Origin: GCA-003244245 sp052390495
GTDB taxonomy: Bacteria; Actinomycetota; Actinomycetes; Mycobacteriales; Pseudonocardiaceae
NCBI GenBank assembly: GCA_052390495.1
Contig: JBQTGW010000014.1
Location: 37,786-101,785 of the forward strand
Direction of reading: 5' to 3'
Length of the DNA: 64,000 nucleotides
How positions within the stretch are numbered: the first letter of the stretch is position 1; the number at the start of each line of letters is the position of its first letter. The notes beneath the pieces are model-generated. The model was not told where the DNA came from and ran no database searches. It was given only the letters and a program-made list of their open reading frames with translations. Positions 43,496-51,967 of the stretch are shown here, piece by piece. Both the position numbers and the translations under genes were made by a program.

Positions 43496-45787
43496 GTGCA
43501 GAAATGTGTGCGAGTTGGGGTCCGGCTTGAGGGAATCGTGCAGGGCGTGGGGTTCCGGCCCTATGTGCACGCCCTGGCGGGTCGTTTCGGCCTGTCCGGC
43601 AGGGTCGGCAACGACACCGCCGGGGTCTTCGTGGAAATCGAGGGCACCGAGGCGGCGGTGGATGAGTTTCTCGCTGCGCTGCCCGCGCAAGCTCCCCCGC
43701 TGGCGGTCATTGAGCAGATCCGGACCAGCCACCTGATCCCGACCGGCGAGCCGGGCTTCCACATCGTGGCGAGCAACGCCTCCGGCAAGCGGGACACACT
43801 GGTCTCAGCGGACAGCGCGACGTGCGCAGACTGCCTCCGCGAGCTGGCCGATCCCACCGACCGGCGATTCGACTATCCGTTCATCAACTGCACCAACTGC
43901 GGTCCCCGGTTCACCATCGTGCGTGATGTGCCCTACGACCGGCCACTCACCACGATGGCGCCGTTCGCGATGTGCGACGCGTGCGCCACCGAGTACCACG
44001 ATCCCGCCGACCGGCGCTTCCACGCTCAGCCGGTGTGCTGCCCCGCCTGCGGGCCCCACCTGAGGCTGATCAGCTCCGATGGCACTGCACTGCCCGGCGA
44101 TCCGCTGGCCGAGGCTGCTGCCATGCTGATCGGCGGCGCGATACTGGCGGTCAAGGGGCTCGGGGGTTACCACGTCGCAACCCTGGCCTGCGGGAATACT
44201 GGGGCCGCCGCCACTGCCACACTGCGCGCGCGTAAGCACCGCGAGGACAAGCCTTTCGCAGTGATGGTGGCCGACCTGGAAGCTGCGCACCGGCTGTGCC
44301 TGATCGACTCGGTGGGGGAGCGGGTGCTGGCTTCCCGGCGGCGGCCCGTCGTGCTGCTGCCACGCCGCCCGGATGCCGCCGTCGCCCCGGCGGTCGCGCC
44401 CGGCAACCGCTGCCTGGGCCTGATGCTTCCCTACACGCCGCTGCACCACCTGTTGCTACGCGACACCGCCGCTCCCATCGTCCTGACCAGCGGCAACATC
44501 TCCGACGAGCCCATCGCTTACGCCGACGACGACGCCCGCCACCGGCTGCCCGGGATCGCCGACGCCTTCCTGACCCACGACCGAGAGATCCACATGCGCA
44601 CCGACGACTCGGTGGTGCGAGTGTTCCGTGGTGCCGAGCTCCCGGTTCGGCGGTCGCGCGGCTACGCCCCCGAACCGCTGACCCTCGCCCACCCGGTGCC
44701 CCGCCCAATACTCGGTTGCGGCGCCGAGCTCAAGAGCACCTTCTGCCTGGCCCGAGGGCGGCACGCGTTCGTCTCTCATCACATCGGCGATCTGGAGAAC
44801 TACGAGACGCTGCGCTCCTTCACCGAGGGCATCACGCACTTCCAGCGACTCTTCGACGTGCAGCCGGAGGTTGTCGCGTACGACCTGCACCCCGAGTACC
44901 TGTCCACCAAGTACGCGCTCGAACTGGCGGATATGGAGGCGGCCAACGTCGAGCTCTTCGGGGTGCAACACCACCACGCGCACATTGCCTCCTGCCTGGC
45001 CGACAACGGCGAGGGTGGCCCGGTGCTCGGGGTAGCCTTCGACGGGCTGGGTTACGGCACCGACGGCACCCTATGGGGGGGCGAGTTCCTGCTGGCCGAC
45101 CTGACCGGGTTCCGAAGGCTGGCGCATCTGGTGCCGGTTCCGCTGCCGGGTGGCGCTGCGGCCATCCGGCAGCCCTGGCGGATGGCCGCAGCCTATCTGG
45201 GCGCCGAAGCCCCCGACGACCTGAGACGGCGCAATGCCGACCAGTGGGAGACCGTGTTGGCGATGGCCAGCCGAGGCGTGAACGCGCCGCTGACCTCCAG
45301 CGCCGGACGGCTCTTCGACGCCGTAGCGGCGCTTCTCGGCGTTCGCGACTCGATCAACTACGAGGGCCAGGCCGCGGTGGAGCTGGAGCAGCGCGCTGAC
45401 CGTACCGAACGGGGCAGCTACCCGGCGGGGGTCACCGAGGGACCCGTGATACAGCTGCACGGCGCGGATCTGGTCCGCTGTGTGCTCGACGATCTGCGTG
45501 CGGGGGTGGCCCCGGAGACGATCGCCACCCGGTTCCATCACGGAGTCGCCGACGCGATCGTCCGGGTGTGCGTCACGCTGCGGGACAGCACCGGGGTGAA
45601 CACCGCCGCGTTGTCCGGCGGGGTGTTCCAGAACGTCCTGCTGCTCGAGCGCACCGTAGCTGGATTGGAGCAGACGGGTTTCCGGGTGCTCACCCACTCC
45701 CGCGTGCCACCCAACGACGGCGGCATAAGCCTCGGCCAGGTCGCCGTCGCCGCCGCTTGCAGCTTCGCGACCGGCGACGCCGAGTGA
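43496..45787 (+). CDS. hypF: Carbamoyltransferase HypF
   Basis: HypF makes the thiocarbamate precursor of the cyanide ligands, working with HypE. The 763-residue protein has an acylphosphatase domain (GIVQGVGFRPYVHALA). Two zinc fingers follow (CADCLREL...CTNCGPRF and CDACATEY...CCPACGPH), then a YrdC-like domain with KHREDKPFAVMV. A Kae1-like carbamoyltransferase domain carries HHHAHIASCLADN and GVAFDGLGYGTDGTLWGGE. GTG 43496 places the acylphosphatase at the N-terminus as usual. Confidence 0.96.
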   Translation: MQKCVRVGVRLEGIVQGVGFRPYVHALAGRFGLSGRVGNDTAGVFVEIEGTEAAVDEFLAALPAQAPPLAVIEQIRTSHLIPTGEPGFHIVASNASGKRDTLVSADSATCADCLRELADPTDRRFDYPFINCTNCGPRFTIVRDVPYDRPLTTMAPFAMCDACATEYHDPADRRFHAQPVCCPACGPHLRLISSDGTALPGDPLAEAAAMLIGGAILAVKGLGGYHVATLACGNTGAAATATLRARKHREDKPFAVMVADLEAAHRLCLIDSVGERVLASRRRPVVLLPRRPDAAVAPAVAPGNRCLGLMLPYTPLHHLLLRDTAAPIVLTSGNISDEPIAYADDDARHRLPGIADAFLTHDREIHMRTDDSVVRVFRGAELPVRRSRGYAPEPLTLAHPVPRPILGCGAELKSTFCLARGRHAFVSHHIGDLENYETLRSFTEGITHFQRLFDVQPEVVAYDLHPEYLSTKYALELADMEAANVELFGVQHHHAHIASCLADNGEGGPVLGVAFDGLGYGTDGTLWGGEFLLADLTGFRRLAHLVPVPLPGGAAAIRQPWRMAAAYLGAEAPDDLRRRNADQWETVLAMASRGVNAPLTSSAGRLFDAVAALLGVRDSINYEGQAAVELEQRADRTERGSYPAGVTEGPVIQLHGADLVRCVLDDLRAGVAPETIATRFHHGVADAIVRVCVTLRDSTGVNTAALSGGVFQNVLLLERTVAGLEQTGFRVLTHSRVPPNDGGISLGQVAVAAACSFATGDAE

Positions 45788-45793
45788 CCGTGG

Positions 45794-45834
45794 TGGGTGG
45801 GTCCCCACCGGATGTTCCAGCGGAGACCCACCCA
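45794..45834. terminator. Bidirectional hairpin between hypF and the PhoX-like gene
   Basis: TGGGTGGGTC (45794-45803) pairs perfectly with 45825-45834 across a 21-nt loop in the 54-bp gap between two convergent genes. The position fits a shared terminator, though no U-tract is present. Confidence 0.55.
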
Positions 45835-45841
45835 TGACACG

Positions 45842-47182
45842 TCACAACGCGCCGCGCTCCCACGGACCGGTGATCGCGTAGCTGATTCCGGGGGACTGCA
45901 GGTTGACGAACAGCACCCGCCCATCGGGGCTGAAAGTAGCGCCGGCCCACTCGCTGGTGCTGGGACCGTTGAACTCGCAGAAGTCGAAGATCTCACCGCG
46001 GATTGTGACACCGCGGACCAGGTCCTTGCCGCTACCGTCCTCGCAGAGCACAAGACCGTTGGTGCGCGGTGACACGGTGATGTTGTCCGGGCTCTCCAGC
46101 AACGCCCGGTCAGTCGACTCGTAGACGAGCTTGAGTTGTCCGCCTGAGCTGCCCCTCGGCCGGTACTCCCAGACCTGGCCTGCACCGATGTCGCCGCCGT
46201 TGGTCGAAACCAGATAGGCGGCGCCATCTCCCCACCAGGCGCCCTCAAGGCGGGCGAACACCGCGCCGCCCTTGGCCCAGCCCTGGTTGAACACGGCTAG
46301 CTCGTCGGCGCTGTCGGGATCCGGGTCGTCGATGTCGACCCAGTCCACCGGCAGTGGCTTGCCGACCTGCTGGCCGGTGCGGGTGTCGTACTGGAACCGG
46401 TTCCCCTTAAGAGCCAGCATCTGCAATCGCCCGCCCGCGGTCAGGTCACGGCGGTTGTTGGGGATGAACCGGTAGGCGCCCGCGGTGCCCTGATCCTCGG
46501 TCTCGTAGATGATGCCGGTGCCGGGGTCGACGCAGATCGCCTCGTGCACCAGCCGACCCATCGCCTTCAGCGGCACCGGGTCTACCGGACCTGCTGCGGC
46601 CGAGGGCACCTCAAAGATGTAACCGTGCGGCTTTGCGACGCCGGTGCGGGGGCTGAACGTCTCCTCGCAGCTCAGCCAGGAGCCCGCTGGGGTCGGACCA
46701 CCGGCACAGTTGCGGATGGTGCCTGCCAGGCTGGCGTGCGCGCTGATCAGTTCCATGCGGCGGGTGTCGAACAGCAGGGTTGTGGTGCCTCCGCGGGCGG
46801 CCGGGTCGTAGCTCGGGGCGGCAAAGGCTGTCCCGCCGCCCAACTCGTGGTTGCGTACCAGGCGAACCCGCCCTTCGCCGGCCGCAAAGGCCGCCATGCC
46901 GTCGTGCGCGCCCGGCGTCGGAATGCCGTCGCTCATGATCTCGCCAGTGCGACCGAATGCGACATAGCTGAAACCGGCCGGCAGCAGCAGTTCGCCACCG
47001 GGTGCGGGCTGCAATGGGCCGTAGCCCGCATTGTCCGGCGCCCGCCGGGCCTGCCGTGCCCCGCTCTGCGCGGAAGTGGCTGCCTGTGCGCTGGTCGCCA
47101 TCAGGGCGGACAGGGCGACGGCAGCGCATTTACTAATGAGTTCACTATTTTCTGGACTTGAGGGCAGCATTGTGGAATACAT
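45842..47182 (-). CDS. Exported PhoX-type (DUF839) phosphatase
   Basis: From ATG 47182 the product has 446 residues: a short polar start, a hydrophobic signal (CAAVALSALMATSAQA) and a DUF839 beta-propeller. Landmarks are NHELGGG, GGTTTLLFDT, SCEETFSP, KAMGRLVHEAI, YETEDQGTAGAYRFIP, ESPDNITVSPR and GATFSPDGRVLFVNLQ. PhoX enzymes are Ca/Fe-dependent alkaline phosphatases, normally Tat-exported; I see no twin arginine here, so the start or the export route is uncertain. The 5' region is unusually AT-rich. It sits between hypF and the hydrogenase operon without a known role in it. Confidence 0.8.
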   Translation of the reverse strand: MYSTMLPSSPENSELISKCAAVALSALMATSAQAATSAQSGARQARRAPDNAGYGPLQPAPGGELLLPAGFSYVAFGRTGEIMSDGIPTPGAHDGMAAFAAGEGRVRLVRNHELGGGTAFAAPSYDPAARGGTTTLLFDTRRMELISAHASLAGTIRNCAGGPTPAGSWLSCEETFSPRTGVAKPHGYIFEVPSAAAGPVDPVPLKAMGRLVHEAICVDPGTGIIYETEDQGTAGAYRFIPNNRRDLTAGGRLQMLALKGNRFQYDTRTGQQVGKPLPVDWVDIDDPDPDSADELAVFNQGWAKGGAVFARLEGAWWGDGAAYLVSTNGGDIGAGQVWEYRPRGSSGGQLKLVYESTDRALLESPDNITVSPRTNGLVLCEDGSGKDLVRGVTIRGEIFDFCEFNGPSTSEWAGATFSPDGRVLFVNLQSPGISYAITGPWERGAL

Positions 47183-47247
47183 GAGAAATGGCCAAGAAAG
47201 GCCGCAGGGCAACCAACTCTGACTGGCACCCCAGCACCGAGGTGGTC

Positions 47248-48336
47248 TCAGGGATCGCGGGGCCAGCGTGGTGGTGCCGCACCGCGATTCATCGACCAGG
47301 TGGCACCGCCGAGTCGGCCCTCCTCGACCTGTGCTGGCGCACGATGCCGGTAGGACCGGGCAAGCTCGGCGCCGACGTCTCCGCCTTCGTTGAGTACCAG
47401 GCACGGTGCTACGTACGAGCAGCGGGTGCAGACCTCCGGCGTCGGGGAGGGATAGATTTCCAGATCTGCTTGAGTGGCTGCACTGGCCTCGGCTGCCAGG
47501 TTCGCGCCCGCTGCCACCAGCTCAGCGGCGCCGCGCGGGATGCGGGTTCGGCGGAACCTGTCCGTGCCCTCCGCGCGTACCCGCTCACGAGGGACGACTG
47601 CGCTGCGGGCATACATCCGCCGGTGCCGCACCTGCTGATGCCCGGCCACCTCCTGCGGGGGCACCGTCGTGCCTGGCTCACCGGGATCGGCTCGGATCTC
47701 GTTGTATACGGTGCCTGCGACCCTCATCCCGAGGTAGAACAGCGGCCAGGCCCAACACCACACGATCGTCTGCTCGTCCAGCTGCAACGCGTCCTGGTCG
47801 GCCCAGCGGCCGACGACCAGCCGGTGCTGGACTACCCAGTAGGCGTCATCTTCGTCGATGACAAGCAGGTCGACGCGGTCGGTGTAGCGGATCGGATCTC
47901 CGCCGGGGGTTAGCAGGTCCGAGCTCAGCAAGTCCGAACCCGGGCCCGCCGGGTCGGGGATGTTCACCTCGAAGTCGGTCTCTACCCGCACCGGGGTGAA
48001 GTGGTCGACCGTGGGAGCCCACGAGGCGTACGCGTCGAGCAGCGCGTGACCGCGATCCAGGGCATCCTTGCGAGACTGGTCGTCGGCGTCAGGTTGTCCG
48101 TGCACCGATTTCTCCAACGCCTGGTGCACCAACGGCTGCACAATCGCCCTGTTCCACTCCCACATCCCGGGGAAGTAATACACGGCCAGCGCATCGCGAA
48201 CTGCCCGGTTGAGGTCGACCACGCCTTGTTGGGGGTTGGGTTCAAAGTTCTGCCGGTTACGCGAGCCCAGGTCCCACGCCCGGCGGCAGCGTTTGAATGC
48301 CGTCCGGTCGGACGCTTCGATCCGGTAGGCCATCAC
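47248..48336 (-). CDS. PD-(D/E)XK-like protein with degenerate active site
   Basis: The 362-residue protein resembles RecB-type nucleases: SDRTAFKRCRRAWDLGSR at the start, RVDLLVIDEDDAYWVVQHR at the expected catalytic strand and CTRCSYVAPC at the cluster end. The canonical DxK of the second half-site reads QHR, so nuclease activity is doubtful. It ends EEGRLGGATWSMNRGAAPPR, which I recall in related actinobacterial hypotheticals. It follows hypE and a 100-residue gene in the hydrogenase operon direction. A role in hydrogenase assembly is only suggested by position. Confidence 0.65.
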   Translation of the reverse strand: MMAYRIEASDRTAFKRCRRAWDLGSRNRQNFEPNPQQGVVDLNRAVRDALAVYYFPGMWEWNRAIVQPLVHQALEKSVHGQPDADDQSRKDALDRGHALLDAYASWAPTVDHFTPVRVETDFEVNIPDPAGPGSDLLSSDLLTPGGDPIRYTDRVDLLVIDEDDAYWVVQHRLVVGRWADQDALQLDEQTIVWCWAWPLFYLGMRVAGTVYNEIRADPGEPGTTVPPQEVAGHQQVRHRRMYARSAVVPRERVRAEGTDRFRRTRIPRGAAELVAAGANLAAEASAATQADLEIYPSPTPEVCTRCSYVAPCLVLNEGGDVGAELARSYRHRAPAQVEEGRLGGATWSMNRGAAPPRWPRDP

Positions 48337-48364
48337 ACCTCGGCTACTTAACTGCGGACTATTA

Positions 48365-48667
48365 CTAGTGGTGCGGCCAGGGGTCATCCACCGACCAGCG
48401 GCAGCGATCATTACCCCCGGCCGCCGCCTCCATCTCGGCGAGCAGATCATCGAAGAACGCCGGTGGGTCATGCTGATGGCGTTCCTGCCACCCCGCGTAG
48501 TAGATCCAGGCATCAGGGAGCGGAGCGTCGGCTTCCGGCGCGGCGACGACCTCACCTGCGGCGAGGCGAACCAATTGGTAGCTTTCTCCGCGGCGTTCGA
48601 TGTAGACCAGCTCACCGGGTTCGGGCCAATCGGCCACGATCTCTGCGAACAGCTCGCCCTGAGTCAG
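48365..48667 (-). CDS. Small conserved protein downstream of hypE
   Basis: The frame encodes TQGELFAEIVADWPEPGELVYIERRGESYQLV, then PLPDAWIYYAGWQERH and an acidic middle. There is no ATG. GGGAGG (48672-48677 on the minus strand) stands 4 nt before a CTG at 48667, and a TTG at 48685 is the alternative. The product is about 100 residues and is rich in Trp and acidic residues. It starts 22 bp after hypE and ends 28 bp before the PD-(D/E)XK-like gene. No family recognised. Confidence 0.6.
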   Translation of the reverse strand: MTQGELFAEIVADWPEPGELVYIERRGESYQLVRLAAGEVVAAPEADAPLPDAWIYYAGWQERHQHDPPAFFDDLLAEMEAAAGGNDRCRWSVDDPWPHH

Positions 48668-48689
48668 AGTTCCTCCCTTCCGCAAGCGT

Positions 48690-49886
48690 TCAGCAGATCC
48701 GCGGTAGCGGGTCGCCGACCAACAGATCGATGATCCGGGTGCCGCCGAATCCGGTCTTGAGTAAGACCAGACCTGGCGGATCCTCGGCGACACGACCGAC
48801 CACCGTGGCCCCGGCGCCGAGCGGATGCGCCTGCAGCGCAGCCACCGCAGCATCGGCCGCACCAGCATCGACGATTACCACGATCCGGCCCTCACAGGCG
48901 ACGTAGAGCGGGTCGATGCCCAGCAGCTCGCAGGCCCCACGGACCTCCGCGCGCACCGGCACCGCTTCCTCCTCCACCACCACGGCCACGCCCGACGCCT
49001 TGGCCACCTCGTTGAGGATGGTCGCGACCCCGCCGCGAGTTGCGTCCCGCATGGCCCGGACATCCGGGCCTACCGCGTCGAGCAATCCCCGCACCAGGCC
49101 GTGCACCGGTGCGGTATCGGAGACCAGATCGGCCTCAAGATCCAGCTCCCCACGGGCCAGCATGATCGTCATCCCGTGATCGCCCACCGGACCGGAGACG
49201 ATCACCGCGTCGCCGGTCCGGGCCGTGGCGACGCCGAGAGTCAGGTCGTCGGCACGCAGCCCGACCCCGGCCGTGGTGATGAAGCAACCGTCCGCCTTAC
49301 CGCGCTGCACGACCTTGGTGTCACCGGTGACGATCGATACCCCGGCAGCCTCGGCCGCCGCCGCCATCGACGCCACGATCCGGCGCAGATCGGCGACCGG
49401 GAAACCCTCCTCCAGGATGAACCCAACCGACAGATAAGCCGGCTTGGCCCCGGCGACGGCCAAGTCGTTGACCGTGCCGTTGACGGCGAGATCGCCGATG
49501 TCACCACCCGGGAAGAACAGCGGCGTCACCACGTAGGAGTCCGTGGTGAACGCCAGCCGCACCCCGTTCGCAGTCACCGTCGCAGCGTCCTCGAGCGGTT
49601 CCAGCAGCGGGTTGCGGAAGGCGTCCAGGAAGATCGCCTCAATGAGCGACTGGCTGGCCTTGCCGCCTGCGCCATGCGCCAAGGTGATCAGCTTCTCGCG
49701 TACCCGTGGCCGCGCCCGCCGGGCCCGCTCGATGCGCTCCAGCACCAGCTGTTCCCGGCCCGTGTGCTCAGTGCCGGGCCGGGCGTGCATCCCGGCGAGC
49801 CCAGCGTCGTACTCGGATTCGTGCTCCGCAACGGCGGCTTCGGCCCAAGCCGCCCGATCCTGCCGGGTGGTGTCCGAGTGGGTCAT
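48690..49886 (-). CDS. hypE: Carbamoyl dehydratase HypE
   Basis: HypE dehydrates the thiocarboxamide on its C-terminal cysteine to a thiocyanate for the Fe(CN)2CO centre. The 398-residue protein has an N-terminal extension of about 60 residues, then ITLAHGAGGKASQSLIE, VTPLFFPGGDIGDLAVNGTVNDLAV, the ATP site region and RDATRGGVATILNE. It ends in PRIC, the reactive cysteine. The ATG overlaps the hypD stop (ATGA). Confidence 0.95.
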   Translation of the reverse strand: MTHSDTTRQDRAAWAEAAVAEHESEYDAGLAGMHARPGTEHTGREQLVLERIERARRARPRVREKLITLAHGAGGKASQSLIEAIFLDAFRNPLLEPLEDAATVTANGVRLAFTTDSYVVTPLFFPGGDIGDLAVNGTVNDLAVAGAKPAYLSVGFILEEGFPVADLRRIVASMAAAAEAAGVSIVTGDTKVVQRGKADGCFITTAGVGLRADDLTLGVATARTGDAVIVSGPVGDHGMTIMLARGELDLEADLVSDTAPVHGLVRGLLDAVGPDVRAMRDATRGGVATILNEVAKASGVAVVVEEEAVPVRAEVRGACELLGIDPLYVACEGRIVVIVDAGAADAAVAALQAHPLGAGATVVGRVAEDPPGLVLLKTGFGGTRIIDLLVGDPLPRIC

Positions 49887-51049
49887 GCCTTGCTCGCCCC
49901 TACCTGAGTAGGTACTGCCTGAGTAGCATGGCGGACCCGCTCGCGGCTGAACCGTCCGAAGTTGTAGTACGCCGCGCAGGCTCCCTCCGAAGAGACCATG
50001 CACGTACCGATGGGGGTCTCCGGCGTGCACGCGGTGCCGAACACCTTGCACTCCCACGGCTTGAGCACGCCCTTGAGAACCTCACCGCACTGGCATGCTT
50101 TCGGGTCGGCGACCCGGACCCCAGGCAGATCGAAGTGGTGCTCCGCGTCGAAGACGGCGTAGGAGGGCTTCACGCGCAGCGCCGAATGTGAAATGAACCC
50201 GAGCCCGCGCCACTCGAAGTACGGACGCAGCTCCATAACCTCACTGACCGCGCGCAGCGCCACCGTGTTGCCGTCCCACGGCACCACTCGGGAGTACTGG
50301 TTCTCCACCTCGCAGCGCCCCTGCGCCAGTTGCTCCAGCAGCATGTAAACCGATTGCAGAATGTCCAGCGGCTCGAACCCCGCGGTGACGAGCGGCTTGC
50401 CGTACTCCGACGCGATGAACTCGTAGGGACGGCAGCCGATGACGGTGGAGACGTGGCCGGGTCCGATGAATCCATCCAGCCGTAGGTCCGGCGAGTCCAG
50501 AATTGCCTTGATCGCCGGGATGATCGTGACATGGTTACAGAAGATCGAGAAATTCTCGATGCCGTCGGCCGCTGCCCGCAACACGGTCATCGCGGTGGAC
50601 GGCGCGGTGGTCTCGAACCCGATCGCCATGAACACCACGCGCCGGTCCGGGTTCTGCCGGGCGATCTTCAGGGCGTCGAGCGGAGAATAGACCATCCGGA
50701 TGTCGGCACCTGCGGCCGAAGAGTCGAAGAACGACCCTCGTCCGCCGGGCACCCGCATCATGTCCCCGAACGACGTCATAATCACGTCCGGTTCCTCGGC
50801 CAGGGCGATTGCGTCGTCCACCCGGCCCATCGGAATCACGCACACCGGACAGCCTGGTCCGTGCACCAGGCTGACCGACTCCGGAAGGTAGTCCTCCAAC
50901 CCGTGCTTGTAGATGGTGTGCGTGTGCCCGCCGCAGACCTCCATGAACTTGTAGTGCCGCCCCGGCTCGCACAGCGCTGCGATCTTCGCGGACAGTGCAC
51001 GTGCCTTCTCGGCATCCCGGTACTCATCGACGAACTTCATACCGCTCAC
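49883..51049 (-). CDS. hypD: Hydrogenase Fe-ligand assembly protein HypD
   Basis: HypD, with HypC, is the scaffold where Fe(CN)2CO is built. The 388-residue protein has FMEVCGGHTHTIYKHG, HGPGCPVCVIPMG, GFETTAPSTA, FIGPGHVS and the [4Fe-4S] cysteines (CQCGEVLKG, KVFGTACTPE, GTCMVSSEGACAAYYNFGR). It starts at GTG 51049, overlapping the hypC stop; ATG 51040 is an alternative. Confidence 0.96.
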   Translation of the reverse strand: MSGMKFVDEYRDAEKARALSAKIAALCEPGRHYKFMEVCGGHTHTIYKHGLEDYLPESVSLVHGPGCPVCVIPMGRVDDAIALAEEPDVIMTSFGDMMRVPGGRGSFFDSSAAGADIRMVYSPLDALKIARQNPDRRVVFMAIGFETTAPSTAMTVLRAAADGIENFSIFCNHVTIIPAIKAILDSPDLRLDGFIGPGHVSTVIGCRPYEFIASEYGKPLVTAGFEPLDILQSVYMLLEQLAQGRCEVENQYSRVVPWDGNTVALRAVSEVMELRPYFEWRGLGFISHSALRVKPSYAVFDAEHHFDLPGVRVADPKACQCGEVLKGVLKPWECKVFGTACTPETPIGTCMVSSEGACAAYYNFGRFSRERVRHATQAVPTQVGASKA

Positions 51050-51327
51050 CGACTTTCGTCGATTTGTGATTCGAGCAGGGCCGCGATCTCGTCCTCATAG
51101 GCCTGACCTATGCCGATGAGGAAGTCCATCGCCGCCTTCGCCTCCTGTTCGTCGATCTTGGACAGGGCGAAGCCGACGTGGATGAGGATCCAATCGCCGG
51201 GAACAGGGGGGTCATCAGTTAACAAGCCGATGTTGATGGCTCGCTTGACCCCGCTAACGTCGACCCTGGCCAGGTCGGGATGTTCGGGCATGAGCTCGAT
51301 CACCTCGCCCGGGATGCCGAGGCACAT
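51046..51327 (-). CDS. hypC: Hydrogenase maturation chaperone HypC
   Basis: The 93-residue protein begins MCLGIPGEVIEL, whose C2 binds HypD and the iron precursor. It continues through ARVDVSGVKRAINIGLL and PGDWILIHVGFALSKIDEQEA, all family features. An AGGT element stands before the ATG. A second, more divergent HypC-like gene is at 59205. Confidence 0.95.
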   Translation of the reverse strand: MCLGIPGEVIELMPEHPDLARVDVSGVKRAINIGLLTDDPPVPGDWILIHVGFALSKIDEQEAKAAMDFLIGIGQAYEDEIAALLESQIDESR

Positions 51328-51369
51328 GGGCTTTACCTCCGTGGTGGGTTTGAGGTGTGCAGTTCGGGA

Positions 51370-51474
51370 CTACAGGTCGCTGATCTGCTTATACCGAGCC
51401 ACGTCCTTAGACACCTGTACCGCTAGAGTGGCCAGGCCGAATACCGACCCCCAGAACATCAGCCGCTTCAGCAT
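51370..51474 (-). CDS. 34-residue membrane microprotein (DUF6893-like)
   Basis: A short frame begins MLKRLMFWGSVFGLATLA and ends VSKDVARYKQISDL: a basic start, one membrane helix and a charged tail. GGAAGG lies 9 nt upstream of the ATG at 51474. It overlaps the 3' end of the protease gene in another frame and precedes hypC. Small proteins of this design are annotated as DUF6893 in actinobacterial hydrogenase loci (recalled, not checked). It might anchor a hydrogenase component to the membrane. Confidence 0.6.
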   Translation of the reverse strand: MLKRLMFWGSVFGLATLAVQVSKDVARYKQISDL

Positions 51475-51967
51475 CCGTTTCACTTCCTTCCTTGTTGGTG
51501 AGTAGGTTGAGAACTACCCCAACCGCCTTCTCCACGGCTGTGGCAACGGTCGGGGAGAGTCCGATTCCTTCCTCGGTGTTGGCCGGTTCACAGCCAACCA
51601 GCAGGGTTCGTCCCGCGCTACCGCCGAGGTTGTCCAGCAGCGCAAGCACAGCGTCGGGAGCCATCCCGTGTGCATCGACGGCGGCGGGCTCGATGTCCGC
51701 CACGTGACCAGGTCCGATCTCAAGCACATAGATCGTCCCCGGCTCAGCGCCGCGGGCCACGGCGTCGAGCAGAATCGTGGTGTCGGGGGCGATCTCAAGC
51801 AGATCGTATGCCAGGTGCATCCCGCGGATTCCGTAGTCGACGACGGTGACACCCTCGGGTAACGGCTCAGTGCTCAGCCTGCGGGCCAGTTCAACGCCGA
51901 ACGCGTCGTCGCCGAGGAAGATGTTGCCGATACCGGCAACCACGGTTCTCGTCGCTGGAGCGCTCAT
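51407..51967 (-). CDS. Hydrogenase large-subunit maturation endopeptidase
   Basis: The 186-residue protein opens GIGNIFLGDDAFGVELARRL, the nickel-sensing motif of the HyaD/HybD family. VVDYGIRGMHLAYDLL and the histidine region DAHGMAPD follow. It should remove the tail after H581 of HhyL once nickel is inserted. Its last 20 residues overlap the microprotein gene and look unconserved. The ATG overlaps the stop of the 440-residue gene upstream. Confidence 0.92.
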   Translation of the reverse strand: MSAPATRTVVAGIGNIFLGDDAFGVELARRLSTEPLPEGVTVVDYGIRGMHLAYDLLEIAPDTTILLDAVARGAEPGTIYVLEIGPGHVADIEPAAVDAHGMAPDAVLALLDNLGGSAGRTLLVGCEPANTEEGIGLSPTVATAVEKAVGVVLNLLTNKEGSETDAEAADVLGVGIRPGHSSGTGV

